Notes: generated by a model not told the origin, from the letters alone. A stretch of DNA of 64,000 nt from an uncultured Psychromonas sp. (GCF_947489755.1 NZ_CANLFB010000007.1:1-64000), one strand, 5' to 3'; counted from the first letter of the stretch, positions 36,201 through 44,305 are shown. Numbers and translations: made by a program.

Positions 36201-37092
36201 CCGTGATGCCTTTGCGAATGTCATGGCACTTTTTGATGCAGCGGTCGTTGCGATTAGTGAACTCAATGAACCGGGTAATGGTAATTTAATCCAACAAAAT
36301 ATTAAACAACGTGAAGCACAATTGATTGCCGATGGCATGACGATCGGTGAAGCTAAACGAGAAGCAAGCTATCGTGTATTTGGTTCTAAACCGGGTGCTT
36401 ATGGTGCAGGGTTACAAGGTTTAATTGATGAACGTTGTTGGGAGCAAAAAAGTGATTTAGCAGAAGCCTATTTAAATTGGGGCGGTTACGCCTACGGCAA
36501 TAGTGATAAAGATGGTGTACAGGCCAAAGAAGCCTTTTTGCATCAACTAAGTAATATTGAAGTCGTGGTGCAAAATCAAGATAACCGTGAACATGATTTA
36601 TTAGATTCTGATGACTATTATCAATTTCAAGGTGGCATGAGTAATGCGGCACAAGTGTACTCAGGCAAAGCGCCAAGCATTTATCATAGTGACCATAGTA
36701 ATCCAAGTAAGCCGGTGATCCGTACATTAAAAGAAGAATTAAACCGAGTGATTCGTTCGCGTGTTTTAAATCCAAAATGGATTGAAGGAATGCGTGAACA
36801 TGGTTATAAAGGCGCCTTTGAAATGGGAGCAACAGTTGATTATCTGTTTGCTTATGATGCGACCACTGATTTGATTGCAGATTATCAATATGAACAAGTG
36901 ACTGACACGCTACTGTTTGATGAGGTTAATCAGCAATTTTTAAAAGATAATAATCCACACATTATGGAAGAGATGGCAGAACGTTTAATGGAAGCGGCGC
37001 AACGTGGTTTATGGCAAGCACCTGATGAATATCAAGAAAAGCTACAAGACTTGTTGTTACAGTGTGATGAGATGCAGGAAGCTAAATCATGA
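33286..37092 (+). CDS. cobN: Cobaltochelatase large subunit CobN
   Basis: A 1268-residue protein, about the normal CobN length, related to the magnesium-chelatase H subunit. Recognisable family segments are GNGVGLDTPNSTVNIL, VIHVGKHGNLEWLPGKGLAL (metal/corrin site; His and Glu near residues 560-570), NDPGEGAQAKRRTQAVIIDH, LPTGRNFYSVDNRAIPSKAA and VWGTATMRTGGDDIAQA. It inserts cobalt into hydrogenobyrinic acid a,c-diamide with an AAA+ partner, here probably the ChlID fusion at 21.5 kb. It ends in an ATGA overlap with bluB. Its presence beside cbiX is discussed in the findings. Confidence 0.95.
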   Translation: MHLLAAQPGGFVEQEGIVDLAQSPAPLVVFSAADSQLTALSAGYEAAGLQQASETHTLAETRLVNWTNLLKPAAFDLYEDKVLGQAQVVVVSLLGGKAYWQYGVEGLIRWSKEAPNRHLILVPGDDNIDPELIELSTVSEQVQHQVWRYCRAGGIDNSAQLFIFLNQQFFDLRTDCADPAFLPVAQFYHQDSIQWQTGQQVVALLFYRSHLQSANCQMFDQFIQLMSDNGLNPLPIVISSLKDPQAMKVVNTLLVEHDCRLILNSTGFASNTVSTPGLSSQPNSFTRLFDVDIPILQLVLSSSTLEDWNDYKQGLRSRDIAMQVVLPEMDGKVLTRAISFKSEAFFDEKTQISLVQYQLHTERAQFVIELAKKYIQLSQTANQDKRIALILANYPTKDGRIGNGVGLDTPNSTVNILHKLKTAGYPIGDVPENGNQLIEQLLQSVTNNPNTLHHLACWQSLSLTDYKKHFAALPLVSQQAITERWGQPEDDIKCRDGRLMISGIRLGETFVGIQPARGFNIDLLANYHDPDLVPPHNYLAFYFWLRFTYQVNAVIHVGKHGNLEWLPGKGLALSNECWPDAVLGPMPHFYPFIVNDPGEGAQAKRRTQAVIIDHLMPPMARAETYGDMAELEGLVDEYYQAQGLDTRREVWLREQILEKVQSTNILDELNEAARGDDNQVLEELDTYLCDIKEAQIRHGLHILGELPESHKVANTLIALLRLPRGEGQINQGILHCLVNDFSLQIDGEPFEPLSAGREPWSGVKPDLLANIDGSLWRSTADTRERLELLALQWVQQYLLADNDLTELIAFPATYALLVYAQSTIHKALQQSVENELNAIIDGLDGKFIEAGPSGAPTRGRLDTLPTGRNFYSVDNRAIPSKAAWVLGQQSAQALIHRHLQEHGDYPKQLGLSVWGTATMRTGGDDIAQAFALMGVKPIWAQGSNRVVDFEIIPFQLLNRPRVDVTLRVSGFFRDAFANVMALFDAAVVAISELNEPGNGNLIQQNIKQREAQLIADGMTIGEAKREASYRVFGSKPGAYGAGLQGLIDERCWEQKSDLAEAYLNWGGYAYGNSDKDGVQAKEAFLHQLSNIEVVVQNQDNREHDLLDSDDYYQFQGGMSNAAQVYSGKAPSIYHSDHSNPSKPVIRTLKEELNRVIRSRVLNPKWIEGMREHGYKGAFEMGATVDYLFAYDATTDLIADYQYEQVTDTLLFDEVNQQFLKDNNPHIMEEMAERLMEAAQRGLWQAPDEYQEKLQDLLLQCDEMQEAKS

Positions 37093-37742
37093 TAAGTGAA
37101 CATAGTTATAGCCAACCTGAAAAAGAAGCAGTTTATCGTGTGATAAAAGAGCGGCGTGATATGCGCCATTTTAGTCAACAGCCACTTGAAGATGGGTTGT
37201 TATTACGCTTATTAACCGTGGCGAATCAAGCGCCGAGTGTCGGATTAATGCAACCTTGGCGCTTTATTCGAGTGACGAATGCGCCATTAAAAAATGACAT
37301 TAAAAAACTCGTAGAAGCAGAGCGTGTCGCAACAGCTAATTTATTGGATGAACGTAAAGGTGAATTCTTAAAGTTAAAAGTAGAAGGCATTTCTGAATGT
37401 GCAGAACTGATAGTGGTGGCATTGCCTGACGGTCGTGAAAAGCATGTCTTTGGTCGTCGTACTATGCCTGATATGGACTTAGCCTCAGTTTCCTGTGCTA
37501 TCCAAAACATGTGGTTAGCCGCGCGAGCAGAAGGGATTGGATTGGGATGGGTTTCATTATTTGAACCTATTCAACTAGCAAATTTATTGAATATGCCAGA
37601 AGACAGTCGACCGATTGCTATTTTGTGTATCGGACATGTTGAAAAATTTTACGAGAAACCAATGTTAATTGAACAGAAATGGGGTGAAGCCGCTCCAATT
37701 GAAGATTTTTTGTTTGAGAATAGTTGGCCAGAAAAAGTATAA
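37089..37742 (+). CDS. bluB: 5,6-dimethylbenzimidazole synthase
   Basis: A 217-residue flavin-destroying enzyme that splits reduced FMN with oxygen to make DMB, the lower ligand of B12. It has the nitroreductase-like FMN-binding start VYRVIKERRDMRHF, NQAPSVGLMQPWRFI and GLGWVSLF that distinguish BluB. It requires oxygen, unlike the rest of the cobalt-early pathway. It overlaps cobN by four bases. Confidence 0.93.
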   Translation: MISEHSYSQPEKEAVYRVIKERRDMRHFSQQPLEDGLLLRLLTVANQAPSVGLMQPWRFIRVTNAPLKNDIKKLVEAERVATANLLDERKGEFLKLKVEGISECAELIVVALPDGREKHVFGRRTMPDMDLASVSCAIQNMWLAARAEGIGLGWVSLFEPIQLANLLNMPEDSRPIAILCIGHVEKFYEKPMLIEQKWGEAAPIEDFLFENSWPEKV

Positions 37743-37827
37743 AGTTAACGTTGCTGTTTTCATTGCTATTGGTACCATGGCAGCCAAATCAGCTCAGCAT
37801 ACAACCAGATAAGAAAAGAGATTTAAA

Positions 37828-39063
37828 ATGAATGAACAAGTAGTTAAGAAAGGCATTATGGTGTGTGGTCACGGTAGCCGTGATAAAGACGCTGAAATGG
37901 AATTCTCATTAGTGGCTGAAGGGTTAAAAAAACGTTTTCCTGACCTGCCTGTTGAATATGGATTCTTAGAGTATTCAGCGCCGAACATTCACATGGGTTT
38001 AAACAGCTTGATCAACCAAGGTGTTGAGCATATTTATGCTGTGCCAGGTATGTTATTTGCTGCAACTCATGCTAAAAATGATATTCCTTCAGTATTAACT
38101 ACTTTTGAAGAAAAAAATGAAGGCTTAGAGGTCAGTTACGGTAAAGAGTTGGGCCTACAAGACCCAATGATCAATGCATTCCAAGCTCGTATCTATGAAT
38201 CATTAGGTTTAGACGCTGATAACCCACCCGCTGAATTATACGATACGATGTTGGTTGTTGTTGGTCGTGGCACTTCTGATACACAAGCGAATGCTGAAGC
38301 GGCTAAATTAACGCGTATTGTAAGTGAAAATATGGGGTTTGGTTGGGCTGATACGGTTTACTCAGGTGTGACTTATCCTTCAGTGGGAGTGGGCCTTGAA
38401 AAACTAATTAAACTTGATTACAAACGTATTGTGGTTGCGCCTTATTTTCTATTTACAGGTCGTTTAATCAAACGTATTTCTGGCTATGTTGATAAAGTTG
38501 CAAAAGAAAATCCTGAGATTGAGTTTATTAATACACCTTATTTACGTGACCATGACAAAGTAATCGATGCATTTGAAGTACGTGTTCGTGACATCATGGA
38601 TAATACACCCTCGAGTGAAGAAGATTTAATGGCGATATTCAAGCGTCGATTAGCTGCTGGCGAAATTGATGTGCATCATCACCATGCGGAATACCAAGAT
38701 CCTGAAGCGTCGCATAGTCACGATCATGGCGACACTAAAGAACACAGTCACGATACTCATTCACATGACCATAGCCATTCACATGACCATAGCCATTCAC
38801 ATGATTACGCGCACAAACATGAAGATCATTCTCATGATCACTCACACAGCCACTCGCATGACCATTCACATAGTCATAACGAACCTGAGCCGCATAGTCA
38901 TGGTGTTTACAAACATATCGCTCACCCATTAGGGCCAAGAACGATGATTGGTGAAGGGATCTGTTGTTGTTTCATGGGGCAATTCCCACAATGGTTATTG
39001 GACGAAGAAAAAGAGCGTATTGATAATGGCGTTCAAGGTGAAGCGTTAGCACACAGAAAATAA
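37828..39063 (+). CDS. cbiX: Sirohydrochlorin cobaltochelatase CbiX with His-rich tail
   Basis: A 411-residue class II chelatase that inserts cobalt into sirohydrochlorin. Two CbiX domains are seen: MVCGHGSRDKDAEMEF (catalytic His near residue 14) to about 125, and VVVGRGTSDTQANAEA to about 270, with FTGRLIKRI between strands. Residues 281-360 are an extreme His/Asp/Ser-rich region, partly built from an 18-base tandem repeat, and near the C-terminus there is GICCCFMGQFPQW with three adjacent cysteines. Both suggest metal storage or a redox centre. A typical AAGAAAAGAG site precedes it; a strong terminator follows. Confidence 0.92.
   Translation: MNEQVVKKGIMVCGHGSRDKDAEMEFSLVAEGLKKRFPDLPVEYGFLEYSAPNIHMGLNSLINQGVEHIYAVPGMLFAATHAKNDIPSVLTTFEEKNEGLEVSYGKELGLQDPMINAFQARIYESLGLDADNPPAELYDTMLVVVGRGTSDTQANAEAAKLTRIVSENMGFGWADTVYSGVTYPSVGVGLEKLIKLDYKRIVVAPYFLFTGRLIKRISGYVDKVAKENPEIEFINTPYLRDHDKVIDAFEVRVRDIMDNTPSSEEDLMAIFKRRLAAGEIDVHHHHAEYQDPEASHSHDHGDTKEHSHDTHSHDHSHSHDHSHSHDYAHKHEDHSHDHSHSHSHDHSHSHNEPEPHSHGVYKHIAHPLGPRTMIGEGICCCFMGQFPQWLLDEEKERIDNGVQGEALAHRK
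38758..38806 (+). repeat. 18-bp tandem repeat in cbiX
   Basis: The unit CATTCACATGACCATAGC is repeated exactly at 38758-38775 and 38776-38793, with a partial degenerate third copy. It encodes HSHDHS units of the His-rich tail. Slippage here would change the length of the metal-binding tail. Confidence 0.85.
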
Positions 39064-39137
39064 TGGTGTACTAATCAACTAGTGAATCTAATAAACAGTT
39101 AACAACAATGCTTGATAACTATTTACTAGAAATTAAG

Positions 39138-39171
39138 CACCGTATATCATTATTTTATACGGTGATTTTTT
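39138..39171 (+). terminator. Terminator of the riboswitch-controlled cobalamin operon
   Basis: CACCGTATA (39138-39146) and TATACGGTG (39156-39164) pair across a nine-base loop, followed by A and six T. It marks the end of a transcription unit that could run 21.5 kb from the riboswitch. Confidence 0.9.
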
Positions 39172-39322
39172 ACTATGGTTTAAATGACATTTGATAACTT
39201 ATTCTATACGCTCAATAGCTTATATAATTTATATAGCTTAAGCAGCTTAAATATCTAGCATAGCGCTATCAAACTTCATCACGATCACTTTCCGCAATGC
39301 TTCATCAATATAAGAGTTCACA

Positions 39323-39937
39323 TTGAATAACAAAACTACTTTTTATCTTGCCCGTCATGGACAAACTGAATGGAATGTTGCACACCGTATTCAAGGTCAA
39401 CTGGATAGTTTGCTTACACCACAAGGTAAAACTCAAGCTGCTTTATTGGCAGAACAGTGCCGCACACTAAACATTACTCAAATTCTAACGTCCCCATTAG
39501 GGCGAGCTGTACAAACAGCTGATATTTGTAGCCAAATATTGCAAATTAAACCCATATTAGTGAAAGGTTTTGAAGAGCGTCATTTCGGTGAGTGGCAAGG
39601 TAAGTTTACTTATGAAGTGCAGCCTTTAGCGGATTATGATGAAATAACCTCTGAAATTACTGACAGTAAACCAGCACAAGGTGAAAGTGCAAAACAGCTG
39701 ATAACGCGTTTTGAAACGACGTTAAGAAAAGAGTTAAAAAATGCTTCAGAAGAGGTCTCTTTAATTATTATTCATGGCGATATTTTACGTTGTTTTATGG
39801 CGCAATTTGTTCCAGACTTAATACCTACTCCTCACTCATCACCCAAAGAAAATGCAAGTACAGGGTACGATTATAAAAATGCTGAGTTAATCGCACTCAG
39901 TTATGATCAAAGTACCGGTACCTTCTCAAGCTTATGA
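39323..39937 (+). CDS. cobC: Histidine phosphatase, alpha-ribazole-5'-phosphate phosphatase
   Basis: A 204-residue phosphatase of the phosphoglycerate mutase-like superfamily. The catalytic RHG motif is in YLARHGQTEWN (near residues 9-18), with LTSPLGRAVQTADI, EERHFGEWQGK and a later IIHGDILRCF carrying the second histidine. It starts at TTG 39323 because the domain starts a few residues later and no ATG is closer; AAGAG lies about ten bases upstream. In this position the substrate is likely alpha-ribazole phosphate or adenosylcobalamin phosphate. It overlaps cbiB by ATGA. Confidence 0.85.
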   Translation: MNNKTTFYLARHGQTEWNVAHRIQGQLDSLLTPQGKTQAALLAEQCRTLNITQILTSPLGRAVQTADICSQILQIKPILVKGFEERHFGEWQGKFTYEVQPLADYDEITSEITDSKPAQGESAKQLITRFETTLRKELKNASEEVSLIIIHGDILRCFMAQFVPDLIPTPHSSPKENASTGYDYKNAELIALSYDQSTGTFSSL

Positions 39938-40857
39938 TGGTCTTTTTTACCTTAGTTATGGCATTAATTATCGACCATTTCATTGGTGAGCCTAACCGTT
40001 ATCATCCATTGATATTATTTGGTAATCTCGCCAATAAATTAGAAAAAAAACTCAATAAAGGGAACGAACCACAGCGTTTTATTAATGGGACGGTGGCATG
40101 GGTTTTATTAGTCTTACCTGTACCATTAATTTATCTCATCTTAATGTGGCTACTCCCCGGTTTTTTAGTGGTGTTAATCAATATTTATGTAGTTTATTGG
40201 GCAGTGGCATTAAACAGCCTTAACTTACATGGCATGCAAATATTTCACCCCTTGAATAATGATGACCTCTCGCAAGCACAACATTTCTGCTCTTATATTG
40301 TCAGTCGTGATACTAGCCAACTTGATGCCCAAGAAATTAGTCGAGCAACCACTGAATCAATGCTAGAGAACGGACATGACGGTGTCACTGCCACACTTAT
40401 CTACTTTGTTATCGGCGGAGCTCCACTAGTGATAATACATCGTTTGAGCAACACCTTAGATGCAATGTGGGGCTATCGAACTGAGCAGTATCATTATTTT
40501 GGTAAGTTCAGTGCCAGAATGGATGACTTGTTAGGTTTTCTGAGTGGAAAAATCACAGCGTTATTATTTAGCATCATTGGTTTATTTAATGGTACAGGCA
40601 AACAAGCACTTATTAATGCCTATTCACAAAGCCTGTCTTATAAAAGCCATAATGGTGGATGGGTAATGGCGTCGGGCGCAACCGTCATGCATGTTTGTTT
40701 AGGCGGTAGTGCTGTTTATTTTGGGAAAACAGTTCACTCACCGTTATTAGGGCAAGGTGATATTGTTCAAAGTAAGCATATTAAAGCTAGTCTAACCCTA
40801 GTAAAACAAGCCGTTGTGTTATGGCTGTTTATGGTATTTATTTGGCAGATCTTTTAA
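39934..40857 (+). CDS. cbiB: Adenosylcobinamide-phosphate synthase
   Basis: A 307-residue inner-membrane enzyme that attaches aminopropanol phosphate to adenosylcobyrate. It has DHFIGEPNRYHPLILFGNLA, ISRATTESMLENGHDGV, RLSNTLDAMWGYRTEQY and FGKFSARMDDLLGFL, all conserved in CbiB/CobD. Four or five membrane spans. Start is coupled to the phosphatase gene. Confidence 0.93.
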   Translation: MMVFFTLVMALIIDHFIGEPNRYHPLILFGNLANKLEKKLNKGNEPQRFINGTVAWVLLVLPVPLIYLILMWLLPGFLVVLINIYVVYWAVALNSLNLHGMQIFHPLNNDDLSQAQHFCSYIVSRDTSQLDAQEISRATTESMLENGHDGVTATLIYFVIGGAPLVIIHRLSNTLDAMWGYRTEQYHYFGKFSARMDDLLGFLSGKITALLFSIIGLFNGTGKQALINAYSQSLSYKSHNGGWVMASGATVMHVCLGGSAVYFGKTVHSPLLGQGDIVQSKHIKASLTLVKQAVVLWLFMVFIWQIF

Positions 40858-40988
40858 TGTTTGCATTGAAGCGCTTAAAAATGATTAAACAGCAAAGTAG
40901 AAGGTAATAAACAGAAAGCAGCATTATCGTCATTTCAATCAATTCAAGCACACGTATTTAATTATTTAAAAAGAGGTTTATCAGAACA

Positions 40989-42032
40989 ATGGCAATCTTA
41001 CATGGAGGTCAATTAAGTCGTGTTGCAAAGCAATACCAAATTGCAGAAAAAGACTGGTTAGACCTTTCTACTGGCATTGCGCCTTTTAGTTACCCGATCC
41101 CTGATATTCCCCAACAAGCTTGGCAAGATCTCCCGACGATTTCAGATAGCTTAATTGAAGTGGCAAAAGCTTATTATCAAACTCAATATTGTTGGCCAGT
41201 TGCCGGTAGCCAAGCGTTAATTGAAAAATTACCTGAGCTGTGGAATCAAAAAAATAAATATTGTCAGGCAAATGTTAATAACCAACTGACAGTAGAAAAA
41301 CACGCTTACTTACCAAAGGTGGGTTATAAAGAACATCAACAAGCTTGGTATAAAGCAGGGTATCAATTGCATTTTTATCAGGACAGATTACCTACTGATA
41401 TCGAAAAAAACAGTGTCGTGGTTGTTATTAACCCGAATAATCCGCTGACAGATACATTTACTATTGAGCAGCTAAAAACACTGCAAAATCTTTGTGAACA
41501 ACAACAAGCCTTATTAATCATCGATGAAGCCTTTGCGGATATATTCACCTCTGAGTTTAGTTTTTCACCTCATCTTTCGACATTAAAGCAGACTGCTGAT
41601 GTATTGGTGCTACGTTCATTTGGTAAGTTTTTTGGATTGGCTGGGTTACGAATTGGTTTTGTTTGTAGCAATAGAACTTGGTGCGAGAGTATCCAAGAAA
41701 GTAGTGGGCCTTGGGCTGTTAATGGTGCAGCGCTATTTATTAGTGAACAAGCTTTGCAAGATAAGACATGGCAAGTTGAACAATTGAAACGGTTACAACA
41801 ACAAAGTGAAGCGATGCAAGTGTTGCTTAAAGCACATTTATCCAGATCGCGAATAGAAGCAAATGCCTTGTTTATTACGGTTTTTCTTCCCGATGCTCCC
41901 GCTATTTATCAACAGCTTTGTGAAAATGCAATTTACGTTCGGTTGACTGATGAGAAAAATGCATTGCGCTTTGGTTTGACAGAAGAGGCTAATATTGCAC
42001 GTTTAAATAGTGTCTTAGCATCAATCGTTTAA
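40989..42032 (+). CDS. cobD: L-threonine-O-3-phosphate decarboxylase
   Basis: A 347-residue PLP enzyme of the aminotransferase fold I family that makes (R)-1-amino-2-propanol phosphate for CbiB. It begins HGGQLSRVAKQY, then WLDLSTGIAPFSYP, VVVINPNNPLTDTF, LIIDEAFAD and VLRSFGKFFGLAGLRIGF, where the Lys near residue 212 binds PLP. In some genomes the same gene is called cobC. A 131-base gap separates it from cbiB. AAAGAGG lies 14 bases before the ATG. Confidence 0.9.
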   Translation: MAILHGGQLSRVAKQYQIAEKDWLDLSTGIAPFSYPIPDIPQQAWQDLPTISDSLIEVAKAYYQTQYCWPVAGSQALIEKLPELWNQKNKYCQANVNNQLTVEKHAYLPKVGYKEHQQAWYKAGYQLHFYQDRLPTDIEKNSVVVVINPNNPLTDTFTIEQLKTLQNLCEQQQALLIIDEAFADIFTSEFSFSPHLSTLKQTADVLVLRSFGKFFGLAGLRIGFVCSNRTWCESIQESSGPWAVNGAALFISEQALQDKTWQVEQLKRLQQQSEAMQVLLKAHLSRSRIEANALFITVFLPDAPAIYQQLCENAIYVRLTDEKNALRFGLTEEANIARLNSVLASIV

Positions 42033-42047
42033 TTCTTTTGTCTCAAT

Positions 42048-42078
42048 ATGCTAACAATAAGATTATTAGCATTATTTT
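42048..42078 (+). terminator. Probable terminator after cobD
   Basis: ATGCTAA (42048-42054) and TTAGCAT (42066-42072) pair across eleven bases and are followed by TATTTTTG. The stem is short, so the call is moderate. Confidence 0.5.
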
Positions 42079-42241
42079 TGGGATCTAAATACTAAATAAG
42101 TGATCGCTTTAAAATTGTTAATATTTATCGAGGTGCCTACCTATAAAGTAAAGTAGCCGCGTTATAAATTTGATGGTACTTTGAATTTATCTTTTCCCCT
42201 TACGTCATACTTACTTTAAATCGACACAAAGAGACATAATT

Positions 42242-42691
42242 ATGAAAAAATTTATCACATTAGTATTTTTATCACTTTCTATCTCAAGTTACGTCAATGC
42301 AGCTGATGGACTAATCTCCGTCGAAAGTAAGCATTCAGTGAAAGAGACAGCAGACAAATTTGCCTCTATTGTCGAAAGTAAGGGGCTAACCTTATTTGCA
42401 CGTATCGACCATCAAAAGAATGCTACAGGTGCTGATTTAACATTAAGAGAAACAGAAGTGCTTATTTTTGGTAATCCTAAAGTGGGTACCCCGCTAATGC
42501 AATGTGCGCAAACAATGGCGATAGACTTGCCGCAAAAAGTATTGGTGTGGAAAGATGCAGATAATAAAGTATGGCTTTCATATAACGATCCTGAATACCT
42601 AAAACAAAGACACAGTATTGAAGGCTGTGATGAGACAGTGAAAAAAGTAACTAACGTATTGAGCGGATTAACTGGTGCGGCTGCTAAATAA
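42242..42691 (+). CDS. DUF302 family periplasmic protein
   Basis: A 149-residue exported protein. The signal peptide ends SYVNA (near residue 20) and the mature part is a DUF302 domain: SVKETADKFASIVESKGLTLFARIDH (quoted in parts), LRETEVLIFGNPKVGTPLMQ and LPQKVLVWKDADNKVWLSYN. The function of DUF302 is unknown; the FGNPK..GTxLM motif is very conserved. It is monocistronic, with a repeat element and a terminator after it. Confidence 0.88.
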   Translation: MKKFITLVFLSLSISSYVNAADGLISVESKHSVKETADKFASIVESKGLTLFARIDHQKNATGADLTLRETEVLIFGNPKVGTPLMQCAQTMAIDLPQKVLVWKDADNKVWLSYNDPEYLKQRHSIEGCDETVKKVTNVLSGLTGAAAK

Positions 42692-42717
42692 ACTTTATAT
42701 TAGTATTTAACCTCAGT

Positions 42718-42813
42718 TCCCGTTAAGTAAAGCGATACAGTACTAACTGCGCTGACTATTAAAAAATATAACTCATTTATTTTGCGTTAAATGACGCTTT
42801 CATTAACCAGAAT
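42718..42813. repeat. MITE-like dispersed repeat, copy A
   Basis: About 95 bases with imperfect terminal inverted repeats: GTTAAGTAAAGCG (42722-42734) and CGCTTTCATTAAC (42795-42807) match at 11 of 13 positions when one is reversed and complemented. A related sequence occurs at 45535-45623. The copies share TAAGYAAAGCGAYAC, TAACTSATTYATTTT and ATTAACCAGAATYGA. It encodes nothing and resembles a small non-autonomous element or a REP-like family. Confidence 0.55.
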
Positions 42814-42832
42814 TGATTTTTTCAAATAACTG

Positions 42833-42870
42833 AAAAAAGCACATTGCTTAAAGCGCTAATGTGCTTTTTT
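42833..42870 (+). terminator. Rho-independent terminator after DUF302 gene
   Basis: AAAAAAGCACATT (42833-42845) and AATGTGCTTTTTT (42858-42870) are perfect arms with a 12-base loop. Symmetric A and T tracts allow function in both directions. Confidence 0.88.
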
Positions 42871-42958
42871 AAATTCAGCCATAATAAAAGCCTTTCTTAA
42901 CGATTTCATTCTTTTGAAAATAGACTCAAATGGCTCGTACAAATTAATAAGGACATTC

Positions 42959-43720
42959 ATGAAACTAACTCATATTGCTTTAATTTCCATTGCCTCTTTT
43001 AGCTTTAATGCTCAAGCTGACTTACTTGACGATATCCAAGAAAAAGGGGTTTTAACTGTCGGCACAACAGGTGACTACAAACCTTTCACCTATTTTGATG
43101 GTAGTCACTATTCTGGTTATGATGTTGATGTTGCCAAGCACGTTGCAGAGCAACTAGGCGTAGAAGTCCGCTTTGTAAATACAACTTGGAAGAACTTAGT
43201 TTCAAACCTTACAGACGGTAAGTACGATATTGCCATGGGCGGGATCACGCGTCGTATGTCTCGCCAATTAGCGGCTGAGCAATCCCAAGGTTACATGACT
43301 TTTGGTAAAGTGTTTTTAGTGGCTAACGGTAAAGAAGCACAGTATGACACCTTACAAGAAGTGAATGTGCCTAGCGTTAAAGTTGGTGTCAATATCGGTG
43401 GAACAAATGAGAAATTTGCTGAGCAGTTTTTAACAAAAGCAACCATTGTAAAATATGAGAATAACTTGGATGTCCCTAAAGCCGTTTCAGCAGGAACAGT
43501 CGATGTAATGGTCACTGAAACGCCAGAAGCGCTGTATTACCAAACAATAGATAAAACCCTACAAGCAGTAAGAGAAGAAAATCCGTTTACTAAAAGTCAG
43601 TTTGGTTACTTAATGCCAATAGGTGAGCAGCGTTTATTGAATACGGTGAACTTCATTATGGATGAAATGAAGCTAAAAGGGGTTGATCAAACGTTAATGA
43701 AGAAAAACTCTTTAATGTAA
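42959..43720 (+). CDS. Periplasmic solute-binding protein, PheC (cyclohexadienyl dehydratase)-like
   Basis: A 253-residue exported protein of the type 3 solute-binding family. ATG 42959 follows AAGGACATTC and starts the signal peptide (MKLTHIALISIASFSFNAQA); an ATG at 42914 would add 15 polar residues and is rejected. It has ILTVGTTGDYKPF-like LTVGTTGDYKPFTYFDGSHY, GYDVDVAKHVAEQLG, MGGITRRMSRQ and VGVNIGGTNEKFA. The GGITRxxxR segment is found in periplasmic PheC, which makes phenylpyruvate from prephenate or phenylalanine from arogenate. No permease is encoded nearby, supporting an enzyme over a transporter, but this is not certain. Confidence 0.72.
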   Translation: MKLTHIALISIASFSFNAQADLLDDIQEKGVLTVGTTGDYKPFTYFDGSHYSGYDVDVAKHVAEQLGVEVRFVNTTWKNLVSNLTDGKYDIAMGGITRRMSRQLAAEQSQGYMTFGKVFLVANGKEAQYDTLQEVNVPSVKVGVNIGGTNEKFAEQFLTKATIVKYENNLDVPKAVSAGTVDVMVTETPEALYYQTIDKTLQAVREENPFTKSQFGYLMPIGEQRLLNTVNFIMDEMKLKGVDQTLMKKNSLM

Positions 43721-43782
43721 ATTTTAAGGTTACCTTTAAAAATAGCCGATAAAATGGTGACTTTACCTTTTTAATATATTTT

Positions 43783-43811
43783 AAGCCTAGCTAATTTAGC
43801 TGGGCTTTTTT
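43783..43811 (+). terminator. Rho-independent terminator
   Basis: AAGCCTAGCTA (43783-43793) pairs with TAGCTGGGCTT (43797-43807), with one wobble and a three-base loop, followed by a T tract. Confidence 0.9.
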
Positions 43812-44130
43812 ATGACTAAGCTTTTCCTGTTTTTAGCTTTGAAGCATTACTGTAATCCGATAAAGATTATTGTTGTAGAAGTTGTAGAAATCAATAAAGC
43901 GGCTATAAAATTATTTAAGAAAAACTATTTAAGAAAAGTTTTCTAAGAAAGCTGTCTAATAAAAAGCGCATAAGCCTACCTAATAAACATATCTAATCAA
44001 TATGCCTATAAAGAATAAAGTGTAACCCTCATCATTTAGCTTGTTTTTTAAAAAAACCTTATTAATATAACAAGCAGTTAAGCGACTTTATTTATTGTTA
44101 ATAACAATGACTAAAATCCTTTAACTAACT
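43812..44130. other. Intergenic region before FMN riboswitch
   Basis: About 320 bases of AT-rich sequence without a recognisable gene. It contains several variants of the string TTTAAGAAAA/TCTAAGAAAG in loose tandem (43914-43955) and must hold the promoter of the riboswitch transcript. Confidence 0.4.
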
Positions 44131-44305
44131 CGACTTCAGGGCGGGGTGTAATTCCCCACCGGTGGTATTTTTACAGAATATAATATGCTAGTAAAAGAGC
44201 CCACGAGCGCCTAATTTTATTAAAGTAAATTTTTTACAGTTAGGGTCAGCAGATTTGGTGAGACGCCAAAGCCGACGGTGATAGTCCGGATGGAAGAAGA
44301 TCGAT
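44131..44305 (+). promoter_or_regulatory. FMN riboswitch (RFN element)
   Basis: The conserved RFN core is present: TTCAGGGCGGGGTGTAATTC (44135-44154), CCCCACCGGTGGTA (44155-44168), GAGCCCACGAGCGCC (44197-44211), GGTCAGCAGATTTGGTG (44244-44260) and GCCGACGGTGATAGTCCGGA (44271-44290), ending TGGAAGAAGA. A variable arm of about 30 bases is AT-rich. It should repress the next gene when FMN is abundant. A possible expression-platform stem CTGTGATT/AATCGCAG lies at about 44371-44406. Confidence 0.93.

Noticed and set aside
33286-37092. Full aerobic (late-cobalt) pathway
   Set aside because: CobG and CobF are not seen, while CbiD, CbiG and CbiX are, so ring contraction follows the cobalt-first route despite CobN.
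38666-38938. Long His/Ile- or His/Tyr-rich frames in and opposite the cbiX tail
   Set aside because: Products of the low-complexity tandem repeats read in other frames.
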